DNA of 64,000 nt from Streptomyces sp. A 4/2 (GCF_940670765.1 NZ_CALNVW010000016.1:186001-250000), one strand, 5' to 3'; numbered from the stretch's first letter, positions 34,834 to 44,493 are shown. The notes: generated from the sequence alone by a model not told the origin. A program made the numbers and translations.

Positions 34834-36738
34834 ATGGACGACTCCCTGCCCACCCGTCCCAGGCGTACCGGAACCCGTCGGCTCGTCACCGTGCCGGTCC
34901 GGGCGGAGCAGCGCGATCGGCTGCCCGACGCCGCGCCACCGCAGTGGCACCGGGGCCTGACCCTGATCGCCGTCACCAGCCTGTTCATCGGTACCCGCGC
35001 CCTCTGGACGCAGGCGACCGCGTCCCACCCGCCGCTCGCCGCGATCGTCACCGTCTGCTACGCCGGGATCCTGGTGTGCGGTGTCCTGGCCCTGGCCGTA
35101 CGCGGACGCCGCGCCCTGGCCGGAGTGGACCTGGGCGTGCTGGTCCTGGCGATCGTGCTGGTGCTCGGCCACTACTGGCTGGACCACGCGGGCTCGGACG
35201 AAGGCGTACTCACCGCGCAGGCCGCGAAGGCGATCCTGCACGGTCAGCCCGTCTACGGTCAGCCCTGGCCGTGGCTCTTCGGCACATCGAGCGTCGGCGT
35301 CACCAAGACGATGTCCGGTGGCGTCGACTACACGTACGCCTATCCGCCACTGACCGCCCTGCTCACCGCGCCGGTGCATGCCTTCGTGCACACCACGGCT
35401 GCCGCGACCCTGGTGACCACCGCCGCGCTGCTCGTCGGGACGGTCACACTGTGGTGGCTGCTCCCGGCGCCGTGGCGGTCGTCGGCCACCGCGGTCTGTC
35501 TCGGATTCGGTCTGCTGCCCGGTTACGCGCGCTCCGGCTACCCGGCCGTCCTCGCGCTCGCCTTCCTCGTCCCGACAGTGGTCCGCTGGCCCGACACGGG
35601 GGCGGGCGGACGCCTCGGGCGGTACGGAGTGCTGCGCGCCGTCTGCCTCGGCGCGGCCTGCGCAAGCCAGCAACTCGCCTGGTTCCTGGTCCCGTTCCTG
35701 CTGGTCGGCATCCACGCCGTGCGCCGGGGGGAGCTGGGCGGGCGCGCCGCGCTCGCCCTGATCGCCCGCTATGCCGGCATCGCCGCCCTGGTCTGGCTGC
35801 TGGTCAACGCGTACTTCGCCGCTCAGGACTTCCACGACTGGCTGGAGGGGTCCTTCCTGCCCATCACGCAGGGGGCGATCCTGCACGGCCAGGGCGCCAT
35901 GGGCCTGACGTACTACTTCACCGACGGCAGTCGCCATCTGGACTTCTACTCGTACGCGAGCCTGCTGCTGTTCCTCGGGCTGCTCACCGCCACGGTTCTC
36001 TTCGTCCGGCGGCTGGGTCCCGCCCTCACCGTCATGCCGTGGCTGTCCTTCTATCTCGCCACGCGTTCGCAGGACGGCTACTTCCTGTTGATGACACCGC
36101 TGTGGCTGGCGGCAGCCGCCACCGTGCCCGCCACCGCACTGGCCACCGCCTGGCAGCCGCGGATTCCCCGGCTGCGCAGCCGCCGGGTCAAAGCCACCCT
36201 GGCTGTCGGGCTGCTGGTTCCGTCCCTGCTGTGCTTCACGGTGGCGGCGGCGAGCGCGCCGCCGCTGCGGATGACCGTCACTCCCCGGCTCACCGACCGG
36301 CCCCACCGGGGAATCACCTCGGTGCTCGTCCGGGCCGTGAACACCACCGGGACCGCGCTCCGTCCCCACTTCGCCAGCCGGACCGGCCAGGGCGCCTCCA
36401 GTTGGTGGAGCATCCGCTCGGGCCCGGCCACGCTCGGCCCGCATGCCTCCGCCACGTACGTCGTGCGGCCACCGGGCGGCTTCCGTGCACTGCCCCGCTC
36501 CCGCTTCTATCTGATCGCGGTGACCGACAAACCGATGACCATCACCACCGTCGGGCTGCCCTCCGCGCCGTCCGCGGCACCGGTCCCGTCGGGAGGCTCC
36601 TCGCGCGAACACCCGGCGTACGCCCCGGGGTTGTTCAGTACGTACGTCAACTCCGGTGGTGATCAGCGTTCCTGCCCGTGTGCCGCCGGGGCAGGTGACA
36701 CGGGTGGCCGGGCCGTCCGAAGGGTTTCGCAGTCGTGA
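34834..36738 (+). CDS. Polytopic membrane protein, GT-C glycosyltransferase-like
   Basis: A 634-aa protein from ATG 34834 (AGAAGGAAG upstream) with about ten to eleven membrane helices. The first external loop after two or three helices carries an acidic pair (HAGSDEGVLTAQAAKAILHGQPVYGQPWP), and a Tyr-Pro-Pro-Leu motif follows (YAYPPLTALLTAP). This arrangement is typical of actinobacterial GT-C enzymes that use polyprenyl-phosphate sugars (GT39/GT87-like). The C-terminal 130 residues form a beta-rich external domain. The GTGA overlap with the next gene shows co-translation with the KimA-like permease. The donor and acceptor are unknown; the family is judged from topology, not a search. Confidence 0.7.
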   Translation: MDDSLPTRPRRTGTRRLVTVPVRAEQRDRLPDAAPPQWHRGLTLIAVTSLFIGTRALWTQATASHPPLAAIVTVCYAGILVCGVLALAVRGRRALAGVDLGVLVLAIVLVLGHYWLDHAGSDEGVLTAQAAKAILHGQPVYGQPWPWLFGTSSVGVTKTMSGGVDYTYAYPPLTALLTAPVHAFVHTTAAATLVTTAALLVGTVTLWWLLPAPWRSSATAVCLGFGLLPGYARSGYPAVLALAFLVPTVVRWPDTGAGGRLGRYGVLRAVCLGAACASQQLAWFLVPFLLVGIHAVRRGELGGRAALALIARYAGIAALVWLLVNAYFAAQDFHDWLEGSFLPITQGAILHGQGAMGLTYYFTDGSRHLDFYSYASLLLFLGLLTATVLFVRRLGPALTVMPWLSFYLATRSQDGYFLLMTPLWLAAAATVPATALATAWQPRIPRLRSRRVKATLAVGLLVPSLLCFTVAAASAPPLRMTVTPRLTDRPHRGITSVLVRAVNTTGTALRPHFASRTGQGASSWWSIRSGPATLGPHASATYVVRPPGGFRALPRSRFYLIAVTDKPMTITTVGLPSAPSAAPVPSGGSSREHPAYAPGLFSTYVNSGGDQRSCPCAAGAGDTGGRAVRRVSQS

Positions 36739-39014
36739 ACGGAAAAAAAGGCGAAAACCCAGCGGGCCGGAGCAGCCGGAACGGTCAGAACGGCCCGGAC
36801 ACCGCCTCCAGCTCGATCGTCTCCGTACCGAAGCTCAGCGAGGAACAGTCCAGGCTGCTGCGGGTGGTCGGGTACGAGTGGGGGCGGGTGTCCGCGGCGC
36901 CCGACGCCTGGCGCCGCGCCCTGCCCGTCGACCCCGATGTCGGCAGCTACCCGGAGCCCGCGCAGGTCGTACCGGCCCGCTTCGGCCGTATCGTCCCCGT
37001 GGCGCCGCTCCTCGGGCAGCCTTCCGGTGCGCAACCCCGTGAACTGGAGGTGAGCTGGGAGGACTCGGGCCGGAAGGCCGGCATCGGGGCTCGCGTCCGA
37101 CGTGCGGTGCTGGGGGCGCCACTGCGGAGCACGGCCCTCGCGCGGGAGCGGATGCGCAAACTGGTGGCGCTGCCGGTCCTCTCGGCGGACGCGTTGTCGT
37201 CGGTGGCGTACGGTCCCGAGGCGCTGCTGGCGGTGCTGGTGCTGGGCGGCAGCGCGGGGCTCTCCTACTCGCTGCCGGTGTCCCTGGCGATCGTGTTCCT
37301 GATGCTGGCCGTCGGGGTGTCGTACCGCCAGACGATCCGTGCGTACCCGAAGGGCGGTGGTTCCTACATCGTCGCCACCGACAACCTCGGGCGGATCCCC
37401 GGGCTGGTGGCCGCGGCCGGTCTGATGACCGACTACATCCTGACCGTCGCCGTCTCCATCTCGTCCGGGACCGCGGCCGTCACCTCGGCGCTCCCGCAGC
37501 TCTCCGGGGACATCGTCCCGATCGGCGTGCTGGTCATCGCCGTCCTGCTCGCCGGGAACCTGCGCGGGGTCCGGCAGGCAGGCGCGTTGTTCGCCGCGCC
37601 GACGTACGCCTTCATCATCGCCGTCCTGGCGATGATGGCCGTCGGCCTGCACCAGGCGGCCGGGCGCGGCTTCACTTCACTTCCGACCCCACCCTCGCAC
37701 GCGGTCGAAGGAGCCGGTCTGCTGCTGGTCATGCGGGCCTTCGCCTCCGGGTCGACCGCCATGACCGGTATCGAGGCGATCTCCAACGCTGTACCCGTGT
37801 TCCAGCCCGTCACCTGGCGCAACGCGCGCACCACCCTGACCTGGATGATCGGGCTCCTGATCGCGCTGTTCGCCGGAACCGTCGCCATCGCCCATCTGAA
37901 CGGGGTCCTCCCGGAGTCGAAGGAGACCGTGCTGTCGCAGCTCGCCCACCACAGCTTCGGATCGGGCGGGATGTACGTGTTCACCCAGACGGCGACCGCG
38001 CTGGTGCTCCTGCTCGCGGCGAACACCGCGTACAACGACTTTCCGCGGGTGCTCTTCCTGCTGGCGCGCGACAACCACGCGCCCCGGGTCTTCCTGCGGC
38101 TCGGTGACCGGCTGGCGTTCAGCAACGGGGTCATCGTGCTGTCGCTGGCGGCGGCCGTGGTCTACATCGCGTTCAGCGGTCTGACGGCTTCGCTGATTCC
38201 GCTGTACGCCGTCGGGGTCTTCCTCGCGTTCACGCTGTCCCAGAGCGGCATGGTCGTGCACTGGTGGCGCAGCCGCGCCAAGCACTGGCGCAAGAGTCTG
38301 TGCTTCAACGCCACCGGCGCCCTGCTCTCCGCCATCGTCTTCGTCACCGCCGGGATCACCAAGTTCACCGCCGGGGCATGGCTCGCCCTTGTCGCCGTGG
38401 GGCTGTTCCTGCTGGTGACGACGAGGATCCGGCGTCACTACGACATGGTGACCGCGGCGCTGCGGCTGCACACGCAGACGATCGAGATCCCGAGCCGTTC
38501 GATCTCGCCGCGCTCCTGTGACGCGCCTCCGGCCGCTCCGCCCGTACCCCCACCTGCGACAGGCCCGTCCGGGTCCGGGGAGGAGAACGGTGAGTCCGAG
38601 GACTCGCCGGAGGAGATCAGCCATCTGTCCGTCGTACTGATCGACGCACTGCACCAGGCGAGCATGCGTGCGCTCGCCTACGCCGCCTCCCTCCAGCAGC
38701 CGGTCCTCGCTCTGCACGTCAGCGCCAGCGACGAGGACGCCGAGCGCTTCCGTGAGGCCTGGCATCTCTGGGGGGACCATCTGCCCCTGCGGATCGTCAT
38801 CTCCCCGTACCGCGCGACCGTGGCCCCGCTGATCGGCTACATCGGGTCGCTGCACCACCAGCGTCCGGACCTGACCATCACGGTCATCCTCCCGGAGATC
38901 GTGGTGCGCCACTGGCGGCACCGCCTGCTGCACAGCCCGCTCGGCGGGCGGCTGCGGCGCGCGCTGCGTCCCCTGCCGAAGATCGTGGTGACGACCGTCC
39001 CCTTCCACGTCTGA
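36735..39014 (+). CDS. APC-superfamily permease, KimA-like potassium importer
   Basis: A 759-aa protein from GTG 36735 (GTGA overlap with the upstream gene). A cytosolic N-terminal extension of about 135 residues precedes about twelve membrane helices. The stretch SADALSSVAYGPEALL and SYRQTIRAYPKGGGSYIVATDNLGRIPG match the KimA/YdaO branch of the APC superfamily (potassium-proton symport in Bacillus). The C-terminal soluble part (about 610-759: HLSVVLIDALHQASMRALAYAA, LTITVILPEIV) resembles the cytosolic USP-like domain of KimA. A low-complexity Pro/Gly/Ser linker joins the two. No c-di-AMP riboswitch was seen, but the gene starts inside an operon. Substrate assignment is by resemblance. Confidence 0.8.
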   Translation: MNGKKGENPAGRSSRNGQNGPDTASSSIVSVPKLSEEQSRLLRVVGYEWGRVSAAPDAWRRALPVDPDVGSYPEPAQVVPARFGRIVPVAPLLGQPSGAQPRELEVSWEDSGRKAGIGARVRRAVLGAPLRSTALARERMRKLVALPVLSADALSSVAYGPEALLAVLVLGGSAGLSYSLPVSLAIVFLMLAVGVSYRQTIRAYPKGGGSYIVATDNLGRIPGLVAAAGLMTDYILTVAVSISSGTAAVTSALPQLSGDIVPIGVLVIAVLLAGNLRGVRQAGALFAAPTYAFIIAVLAMMAVGLHQAAGRGFTSLPTPPSHAVEGAGLLLVMRAFASGSTAMTGIEAISNAVPVFQPVTWRNARTTLTWMIGLLIALFAGTVAIAHLNGVLPESKETVLSQLAHHSFGSGGMYVFTQTATALVLLLAANTAYNDFPRVLFLLARDNHAPRVFLRLGDRLAFSNGVIVLSLAAAVVYIAFSGLTASLIPLYAVGVFLAFTLSQSGMVVHWWRSRAKHWRKSLCFNATGALLSAIVFVTAGITKFTAGAWLALVAVGLFLLVTTRIRRHYDMVTAALRLHTQTIEIPSRSISPRSCDAPPAAPPVPPPATGPSGSGEENGESEDSPEEISHLSVVLIDALHQASMRALAYAASLQQPVLALHVSASDEDAERFREAWHLWGDHLPLRIVISPYRATVAPLIGYIGSLHHQRPDLTITVILPEIVVRHWRHRLLHSPLGGRLRRALRPLPKIVVTTVPFHV

Positions 39015-39019
39015 ATCCG

Positions 39020-39061
39020 GCGGTACTGCCGCCCCCGCTCCGCTGAGCGCGGCAATACCGC
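39020..39061 (+). terminator. Hairpin terminator after the KimA-like gene
   Basis: GCGGTACTGCCGC / GCGGCAATACCGC (12 of 13 paired, 16-nt loop), starting 6 bp after the stop codon. Confidence 0.75.
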
Positions 39062-39154
39062 ACGAGGAATACAGTGGAACCAAGGACGGGAATCACCTGT
39101 CGGCCGAGGCCGCTTCCCTTGCGGGAATCGCGGCACAGGGAGGCCGTATCGCCC

Positions 39155-39592
<438 letters not shown>

Positions 39593-39633
39593 CGCGTACC
39601 GAAAACCCGGAGGCCTCGGCAACGGGTTGACTG

Positions 39634-40218
39634 CTACAGGCCGGGTGCCCCCCATACGGGGAACCACCGCGCGAGGTCGGGTTCGATCCGGAGATCGTCA
39701 CCCAGTACCGCTCTGACCTGGAGTTCTCGCTGGCTGTCCCGCTTCTCGCCGCCGCCCGGTACAGGTGCGAACGGGAAGAACGTGCCTCGTTTGTAGAGGT
39801 AGACAAGGGCCAGGGGCCGCTCGTCGGCGTCCTTGAAGGCGAGCAGCGAGCAGAGGAGCTGCGGGCCGAATCCGCCGTCCTCCAGGAGCGTGTTGACCGC
39901 GTGCAGGTCGTTGACGAGAGCTGCCGTGTCGTCGGGATCCTGCTGGGCGAGCAGCCAGGTGTAGCCGTACGAGTCGTTACTGAACCGCACCGGGGAGCCG
40001 CCCCGCCCGGTGTCGGCGTCGAGCAGTTCCTCCACGTCCTGTTTGATCCGGGCGAAGCCCCCGCCCTCGACGCCCGCGAAGCAGACCGAACCCAGCCCGG
40101 TGGGTGTGAATCCGGCACCCGCTTGCAGGGTGAGCGCGGCGGACGGCAGGGCGAAGAGCTGATCCAGATCGGGGCGGACCGGCTTGCTCCGGCCGAGGAT
40201 GCTGTCGAGAAGGCCCAC
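39634..40218 (-). CDS. pspAB: PspA-associated protein PspAB
   Basis: A 194-aa soluble protein from GTG 40218 (GGAG upstream). MGLLDSILGRSKPVRPDLDQLFALPSAALTL at the start and RWFPVWGAPGL at the end are the recognisable boundaries of the actinobacterial PspAB family. It is encoded 73 bp downstream of the HtpX protease on the same strand, the arrangement from which the family takes its association with the phage-shock/PspA membrane-stress response. Biochemical function is not known. No pspA gene is in the window. Confidence 0.85.
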   Translation of the reverse strand: MGLLDSILGRSKPVRPDLDQLFALPSAALTLQAGAGFTPTGLGSVCFAGVEGGGFARIKQDVEELLDADTGRGGSPVRFSNDSYGYTWLLAQQDPDDTAALVNDLHAVNTLLEDGGFGPQLLCSLLAFKDADERPLALVYLYKRGTFFPFAPVPGGGEKRDSQRELQVRAVLGDDLRIEPDLARWFPVWGAPGL

Positions 40219-40291
40219 GAGTCGTACTCCTACGGTCCAGGCGGTTCAGGTTCAGGGGGCCGCGGTCAGCGGCACGGCACGGAGCGGGTCG

Positions 40292-41215
40292 TCACCGCGG
40301 TGCGCCGTCACCCCCGCGGGAGAGTTCGGTGGAGATGCGGGCGAGCTGGTCCAGGCGCTGTTCGAGCGTCGGGTGCGAGGAGAACAGGCGGCCCAGGCTC
40401 TCCTTCGAGGAGAAGGCCGGCATGAAGTAGAAGGCGTTGTACGGCTCGGCCTGCCGCAGGTCCTCCGTCGGGATCCGCGCCATCTGGCCGTTCACCTTGG
40501 TGAGCGCCGACGCGAGCGCCGAGGGGCGGCCGGTGAGCAGTGCGGCGGCCCGGTCGGCGGAGAGTTCCCGGTAGCGGGAGAGCAGCCGGGTCAGCAGGAA
40601 GCTGAGCGCGTACACCACGGCGCTGGCCAGCGGGACCAGCAGGATCGCGATACCGAGCGGACCGGCGTTGCGGCTGCCCCGGGCGAGGCCGCTCCACAGG
40701 GTGATCCTGGTGATCAGACCGGCGAGCACACCGAGGAACGAGGCGATGGTCATGACCGCGGCGTCACGGTGGGCGACGTGCGACATCTCGTGGGCCAGCA
40801 CGCCTTCCAGCTCTTCGGGCTCCAGTCTGCGCATCAGTCCGGTGGTGGCGCAGACGAGTGCCGTGCGTTCGCTGCGGCCGGTCGCGAAAGCGTTCGGAAT
40901 GTCACTCCGGGCGATCGCCACCCGTGGTTTCTCCATATCGGCCAGCGCGCAGATACGGTCGACCGCGCCGTGCAGTTCCGGCGCCTCCTCGGCGGTGACT
41001 TCCCGCGCCCCCATGCTCAGAGCCGCGATCTTGTCGCTGAACCAGAATTGCGCGACGAAGAGCACACCCGCGATGATCAGAATGGCCGGCCAGGCACCAC
41101 GCAACAGAACCAGCAGCACGCCGACCAGTACGACGTACAGCAGGCCGATGAGAAACATGGTGGTCACCATGCGCGTGGTGAGACCACGATCAAGGGTGTA
41201 GCGGCTTCGCTTCAT
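40292..41215 (-). CDS. htpX: HtpX-type M48 membrane zinc metalloprotease
   Basis: A 307-aa protein from ATG 41215 (CAGGAG upstream). Two N-terminal membrane helices (MFLIGLLYVVLVGVLLVLL..., AILIIAGVLFVAQFWF) precede the catalytic domain with zinc motif HEMSH and the third ligand in RELSADRAAALLTG; two further helices lie between. The final SSHPTLEQRLDQL is typical of HtpX. It degrades damaged or misassembled membrane proteins at the cytosolic face. It forms an operon with pspAB, consistent with envelope-stress control. Confidence 0.95.
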   Translation of the reverse strand: MKRSRYTLDRGLTTRMVTTMFLIGLLYVVLVGVLLVLLRGAWPAILIIAGVLFVAQFWFSDKIAALSMGAREVTAEEAPELHGAVDRICALADMEKPRVAIARSDIPNAFATGRSERTALVCATTGLMRRLEPEELEGVLAHEMSHVAHRDAAVMTIASFLGVLAGLITRITLWSGLARGSRNAGPLGIAILLVPLASAVVYALSFLLTRLLSRYRELSADRAAALLTGRPSALASALTKVNGQMARIPTEDLRQAEPYNAFYFMPAFSSKESLGRLFSSHPTLEQRLDQLARISTELSRGGDGAPR

Positions 41216-41307
41216 CGTTGTCTCCTGTCGCGTTTCTCCCCGTACCCAATTCTCCTCCTTCCGCATAAGGAGAGGGTATGCAGTGACGCGTCAGGATGTG
41301 CGGCAAG

Positions 41308-41350
41308 CCGGTGCCGCGGTCCCCCGGTGGCGGGCGATCCGCGGCACCGG
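41308..41350 (-). terminator. Hairpin terminator of the ferredoxin-P450 operon
   Basis: Perfect 12-bp arms CCGGTGCCGCGG / CCGCGGCACCGG with a 19-nt loop, directly after the P450 stop at 41356 on the minus strand. Confidence 0.75.
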
Positions 41351-41355
41351 GCGGT

Positions 41356-42570
41356 TCACCAGACGACTGGCAGCTCGTGGACGCCGTACACGGCCATGTC
41401 GGTACGGAAGGAAATCTCTTCCAGCGGGCGGGCCAGCCGGAGTCCGGGCAGCCGCCGCAGGAGTGCGGGGTAGGCGAGCTGGAGCTCGATCCGGGCGAGG
41501 TTCTGGCCCAGGCACTGGTGCGGACCGGAGCCGAAGGCGAGGTGGCGGCGGGCCTGCCGGTCGATGTTCAGCCTGTCCGGCTCGTCGAAGACCTCCGGGT
41601 CCCGGTTGGCGATGTCGTTGGCGCAGATGACCGCGTCGCCCGCCTTGATGGTCTGTCCGCCGATCTCGATGTCCTGAGCGGCGACCCGCCGCCGTCCCAT
41701 GTGGGTGATGGACAGGTATCGCAGCAGTTCCTCGACCGCGCCCGCGACGCGCTCGGGGCTGCCGTCGCGAACGGCTGCCAGCTGCTCGGGGTTCTGGAGC
41801 AGCGCGCAGGTACCGAGGGCGATCATGTTGGCCGTCGTCTCGTGTCCGGCCACCAGCAGCAGCCGGGCCTGCTTGGCGCACTCGTCGCGGGTGCTCTGCC
41901 CGGTCACCAGATACTGCGCGGCCAGTCGGCTGAGCAGGTCGTCCCCGGGATTCTTGGCTTTCGACTCGACCAGGTCGCCCAGGTACTCGACCAGTTCCTG
42001 GGAGGCGGCGAGGGCGTCCGGCACGGAGCTGCGCGTGTCGATGATGACGGAGCTGGCCCGCTGGAAGAACCCGTGGTCCTCGTACGGGACACCGAGCAGT
42101 TCGCAGATCACCAGCGAGGGAAGCGGCAGGGCGAAGGAGGTGACCAGATCGGCCGGGGGGCCCGCCTTCTCCATGGCGTCGAGCAGGTCGTCGATGATGC
42201 GCTCGACGCGTACCCGCAGTGCTTGGGTGCGCTTGATGGTGAAGTCGCCGGTGAACCGTTTGCGCTGCTCGTTGTGTTCCGGCTCGTCCATCGTGATGAA
42301 CGTGCGGTTGTGCGCGCGGGTGGCCTCGTTGCCCGCGCTCACGCTCGGATAGTTCGGCCGCTGGTTGTCCGCGCTGATGCGCTCGTCCCGCAGCAGCGCG
42401 ACCTGATCGGCGTGACGTGTCACGAACCAGGCCTGCTCCCCGTTCCACAGGGTGACGCGGGACAAAGGCTCCGCTTCCTGCAGCCGGGACATCTCGGGAG
42501 GCGGGTCGAACGGACACCCGGAGGCGCGACGGGTGGTGAAGGCGGGTGCTGCGGTGGGGACCTCGGTCAT
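41356..42570 (-). CDS. Cytochrome P450, CYP105-like
   Basis: A 404-aa soluble bacterial P450 from ATG 42570 (GGAAGG upstream). I-helix oxygen-binding motif LLLVAGHETTANM, ExxR in EELLRYLS, and heme loop FGSGPHQCLGQNLARIE with the axial Cys. N-terminal CPFDPPPEM and RPNYPSV resemble CYP105 enzymes, which act on xenobiotics, vitamin D and macrolides. The ferredoxin gene 45 bp upstream on the same strand is its likely electron donor; a reductase is not in the window. Transcription is probably controlled from the palindrome at 42853. Confidence 0.93.
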   Translation of the reverse strand: MTEVPTAAPAFTTRRASGCPFDPPPEMSRLQEAEPLSRVTLWNGEQAWFVTRHADQVALLRDERISADNQRPNYPSVSAGNEATRAHNRTFITMDEPEHNEQRKRFTGDFTIKRTQALRVRVERIIDDLLDAMEKAGPPADLVTSFALPLPSLVICELLGVPYEDHGFFQRASSVIIDTRSSVPDALAASQELVEYLGDLVESKAKNPGDDLLSRLAAQYLVTGQSTRDECAKQARLLLVAGHETTANMIALGTCALLQNPEQLAAVRDGSPERVAGAVEELLRYLSITHMGRRRVAAQDIEIGGQTIKAGDAVICANDIANRDPEVFDEPDRLNIDRQARRHLAFGSGPHQCLGQNLARIELQLAYPALLRRLPGLRLARPLEEISFRTDMAVYGVHELPVVW

Positions 42571-42615
42571 CGTTGTCCTTCCACGGTGGGTCACGGTGGG
42601 GGGTGCGGGGCCGGA

Positions 42616-42807
42616 TCAGGTGAGGGTGATCGCAGCGGCCGGACAGATCTGCGCGGCCTCTTCCACTGCCGCGTGCTGGTCGGCGGGCGGCGTGGCGTTC
42701 AGCACCACCACGATCCCGTCCTCGTCACGCTGATCGAATACTTCGGGGGCGGCGAGTACGCACTGGCCGGCAGCACAGCACTTGTCGGTGTCCACGGCGA
42801 TCTGCAC
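42616..42807 (-). CDS. [3Fe-4S] ferredoxin, P450 redox partner
   Basis: A 63-aa ferredoxin from GTG 42807 behind GGAGG. Cysteines in DKCCAAGQCV and ICPAA give the three-ligand set CxxAGxC...CP, with alanine in place of the second 4Fe-4S cysteine, as in SuaB/SubB-type ferredoxins of Streptomyces CYP105 systems. It passes single electrons from a ferredoxin reductase to the P450 encoded next to it. This is the usual gene order and size. Confidence 0.94.
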   Translation of the reverse strand: MQIAVDTDKCCAAGQCVLAAPEVFDQRDEDGIVVVLNATPPADQHAAVEEAAQICPAAAITLT

Positions 42808-42852
42808 GTCGTTCCTCCAGGGGACTGGGGCTGGCAGGACTTGAGCAGGTGC

Positions 42853-42871
42853 GTTACTTAACTAAAGTAAC
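42853..42871. promoter_or_regulatory. Operator-like palindrome upstream of the ferredoxin-P450 operon
   Basis: GTTACTT-AACTA-AAGTAAC: perfect 7-bp arms with a 5-bp spacer, 46 bp upstream of the ferredoxin start, in an AT-rich island. The size fits a TetR- or MarR-type dimer site; no regulator gene is adjacent. The rest of the 348-bp gap 42808-43155 shows only the hairpin at 43081. Confidence 0.7.
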
Positions 42872-43080
42872 TTCCTGTCGCGGACGGTAGTACTCCGTTC
42901 ACGCACGGGGGAACCCCAAGTTCATGCATAGGGCATCTTTTTGGCCACGCCCCTTGAACCGTGCCGTGGCCCTCCCGGCCACGCCGGCCGCGCACGGCGG
43001 GACCGGCGGCCTCATCGGCCGTGACCCGTCGGCGCGTAAATTGGCCCGAACGGATCCGCCCGGCGGGCCCGCGGAACGCA

Positions 43081-43115
43081 GTACGCCCCCGGCGTCCGTG
43101 ACGTCGGGGGCGTAC
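43081..43115 (-). terminator. Hairpin terminator of the DUF1177-NCS1-M20 operon
   Basis: Perfect 11-bp arms GTACGCCCCCG / CGGGGGCGTAC with a 13-nt loop, about 40 bp past the M20 peptidase stop. Confidence 0.8.
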
Positions 43116-43155
43116 GCGTATGCGGTGACCGGTGCCGGTCGCTTGGGCAGTGCCG

Positions 43156-44493
43156 TCAGGCGCTCTGCCAGAGCCGGGTCATGACGCGGACACCGAACCG
43201 CAGCCCCTCCAGCGGCACGCGCTCGTCCACTCCGTGGAAGAGCCGGCCGTAGTCCAGGTCGTGCGGGAGCTTGAGCCCCTTGAAACCGAAGCACCGGATG
43301 CCCAGGTGCGTGAAGGCCTTGGCGTCCGTGCCGCCCGGGTTGCAGTACGGCACGGGGTGCCCGTCCGGGTCCTCCGCGCGTACCGCCGCACACATCGCGT
43401 CGACCAGCGGGCCGTCGAACGTGGTCTCCATGGCGATGTCGTGGTTGACCCACTCCCGGCTGACCGAAGGCAGCAGCAGGGCGTCGATGGCGTCGATCAG
43501 TTCCTGCTCGTGGCCGGGCAGGAAGCGGCCGTCGACACGGGCGGTGGCCCGGCCGGGGATGACGTTCGTCTGGTATCCGGCCTGGAACATGGTGGGGTTC
43601 GCCGAGTTGCGGAGCACCACCTGCATGAAGTCCGAGACCGGGCCGAGCCGGGCGAGGCTGCCCTCGATGTCGTTCTCGTCGAACTCGACACCGTACAGCC
43701 GGGCGGCCTCGACGAGCAGGGCCCGCACCGGCTCGATGAGACGGATGGGGAACGTGTGACGACCGATGCGGTTGATCGACTCGGCCAGGTCGGTGACCGC
43801 GTTCTCGTCGTTGGGCGACGAGCCGTGACCCGCCCGGCCGGTGGCCGTCAGCTCCATCCACGCCATGCCGCGCTGGGCGTTCTCGATCGGGTAGAGCCTG
43901 CGGTCGTCGTCGATCGCGAAGGAGAATCCGCCGCCCTCGCCGATCGCCTCGGTGACTCCGGCGAAGAGTTCGGGACGGTGCTCGACCAGCCAGTGGCCGC
44001 CGAACTTGCCGCCCGCCTCCTCGTCGGCGAGGAAGGCCAGCACCAGGTCCCTGGACGGGCGGATACCGGTCCGCGCGAAGTGCCGGGCGGTGGCCAGCAT
44101 CACGGCCACCGTGTCCTTCATGTCGATGGCTCCGCGGCCCCACAGGTAGCCGTCGCGGATCTCCCCGGAGAACGGCGGCACCTGCCACTCGGCGGCGTCC
44201 GCCGGGACGACGTCGAGGTGGCCGTGGACCAGCAGCGCGCCGCGCTCACGGTCCGCGCCCTCGATCCGGGCGATGACGCTGGCCCGGCCGGGCGCGCTCT
44301 CGATCAGTTCCGAGTCGATGCCGACCTCCGCCAGCCGGGCCACGACCCAGTCGGCGCAGGCCCGCTCGTTGCTGATGGGGTTGGAGGTGTCGAAGCGGAT
44401 CAGCTCGGCGCAGAGTTCGACGACCTCGCGCTGTGCCTCTTCGGAAGCGGGGATCGGCTCCGTGCTGATCGGGTCGGGGTCAGGGGTGTTCAT
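43156..44493 (-). CDS. M20-family metallopeptidase / amidohydrolase
   Basis: A 445-aa cytosolic di-zinc hydrolase from ATG 44493, whose start overlaps the permease stop (ATGA). Metal and catalytic residues of M20: His92 and Asp94 in HGHLD, Asp124 in GRGAIDMKD, the Glu158-Glu159 pair in DEEAGG, and a late His in GRLFHGVDERV; a dimerisation domain lies between (GRAGHGSSPNDENAV). It matches ArgE/DapE/CPG2-type enzymes that remove an N-acyl group or cleave a dipeptide. Coupled expression with an NCS1 permease and DUF1177 suggests it acts on the imported compound. Confidence 0.9.
   Translation of the reverse strand: MNTPDPDPISTEPIPASEEAQREVVELCAELIRFDTSNPISNERACADWVVARLAEVGIDSELIESAPGRASVIARIEGADRERGALLVHGHLDVVPADAAEWQVPPFSGEIRDGYLWGRGAIDMKDTVAVMLATARHFARTGIRPSRDLVLAFLADEEAGGKFGGHWLVEHRPELFAGVTEAIGEGGGFSFAIDDDRRLYPIENAQRGMAWMELTATGRAGHGSSPNDENAVTDLAESINRIGRHTFPIRLIEPVRALLVEAARLYGVEFDENDIEGSLARLGPVSDFMQVVLRNSANPTMFQAGYQTNVIPGRATARVDGRFLPGHEQELIDAIDALLLPSVSREWVNHDIAMETTFDGPLVDAMCAAVRAEDPDGHPVPYCNPGGTDAKAFTHLGIRCFGFKGLKLPHDLDYGRLFHGVDERVPLEGLRFGVRVMTRLWQSA

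Noticed and set aside
34597..36612. Upstream extension of the MarR frame across the GT-C gene
   Set aside because: Antisense to a well-supported membrane protein gene; the HTH protein begins at 34596.
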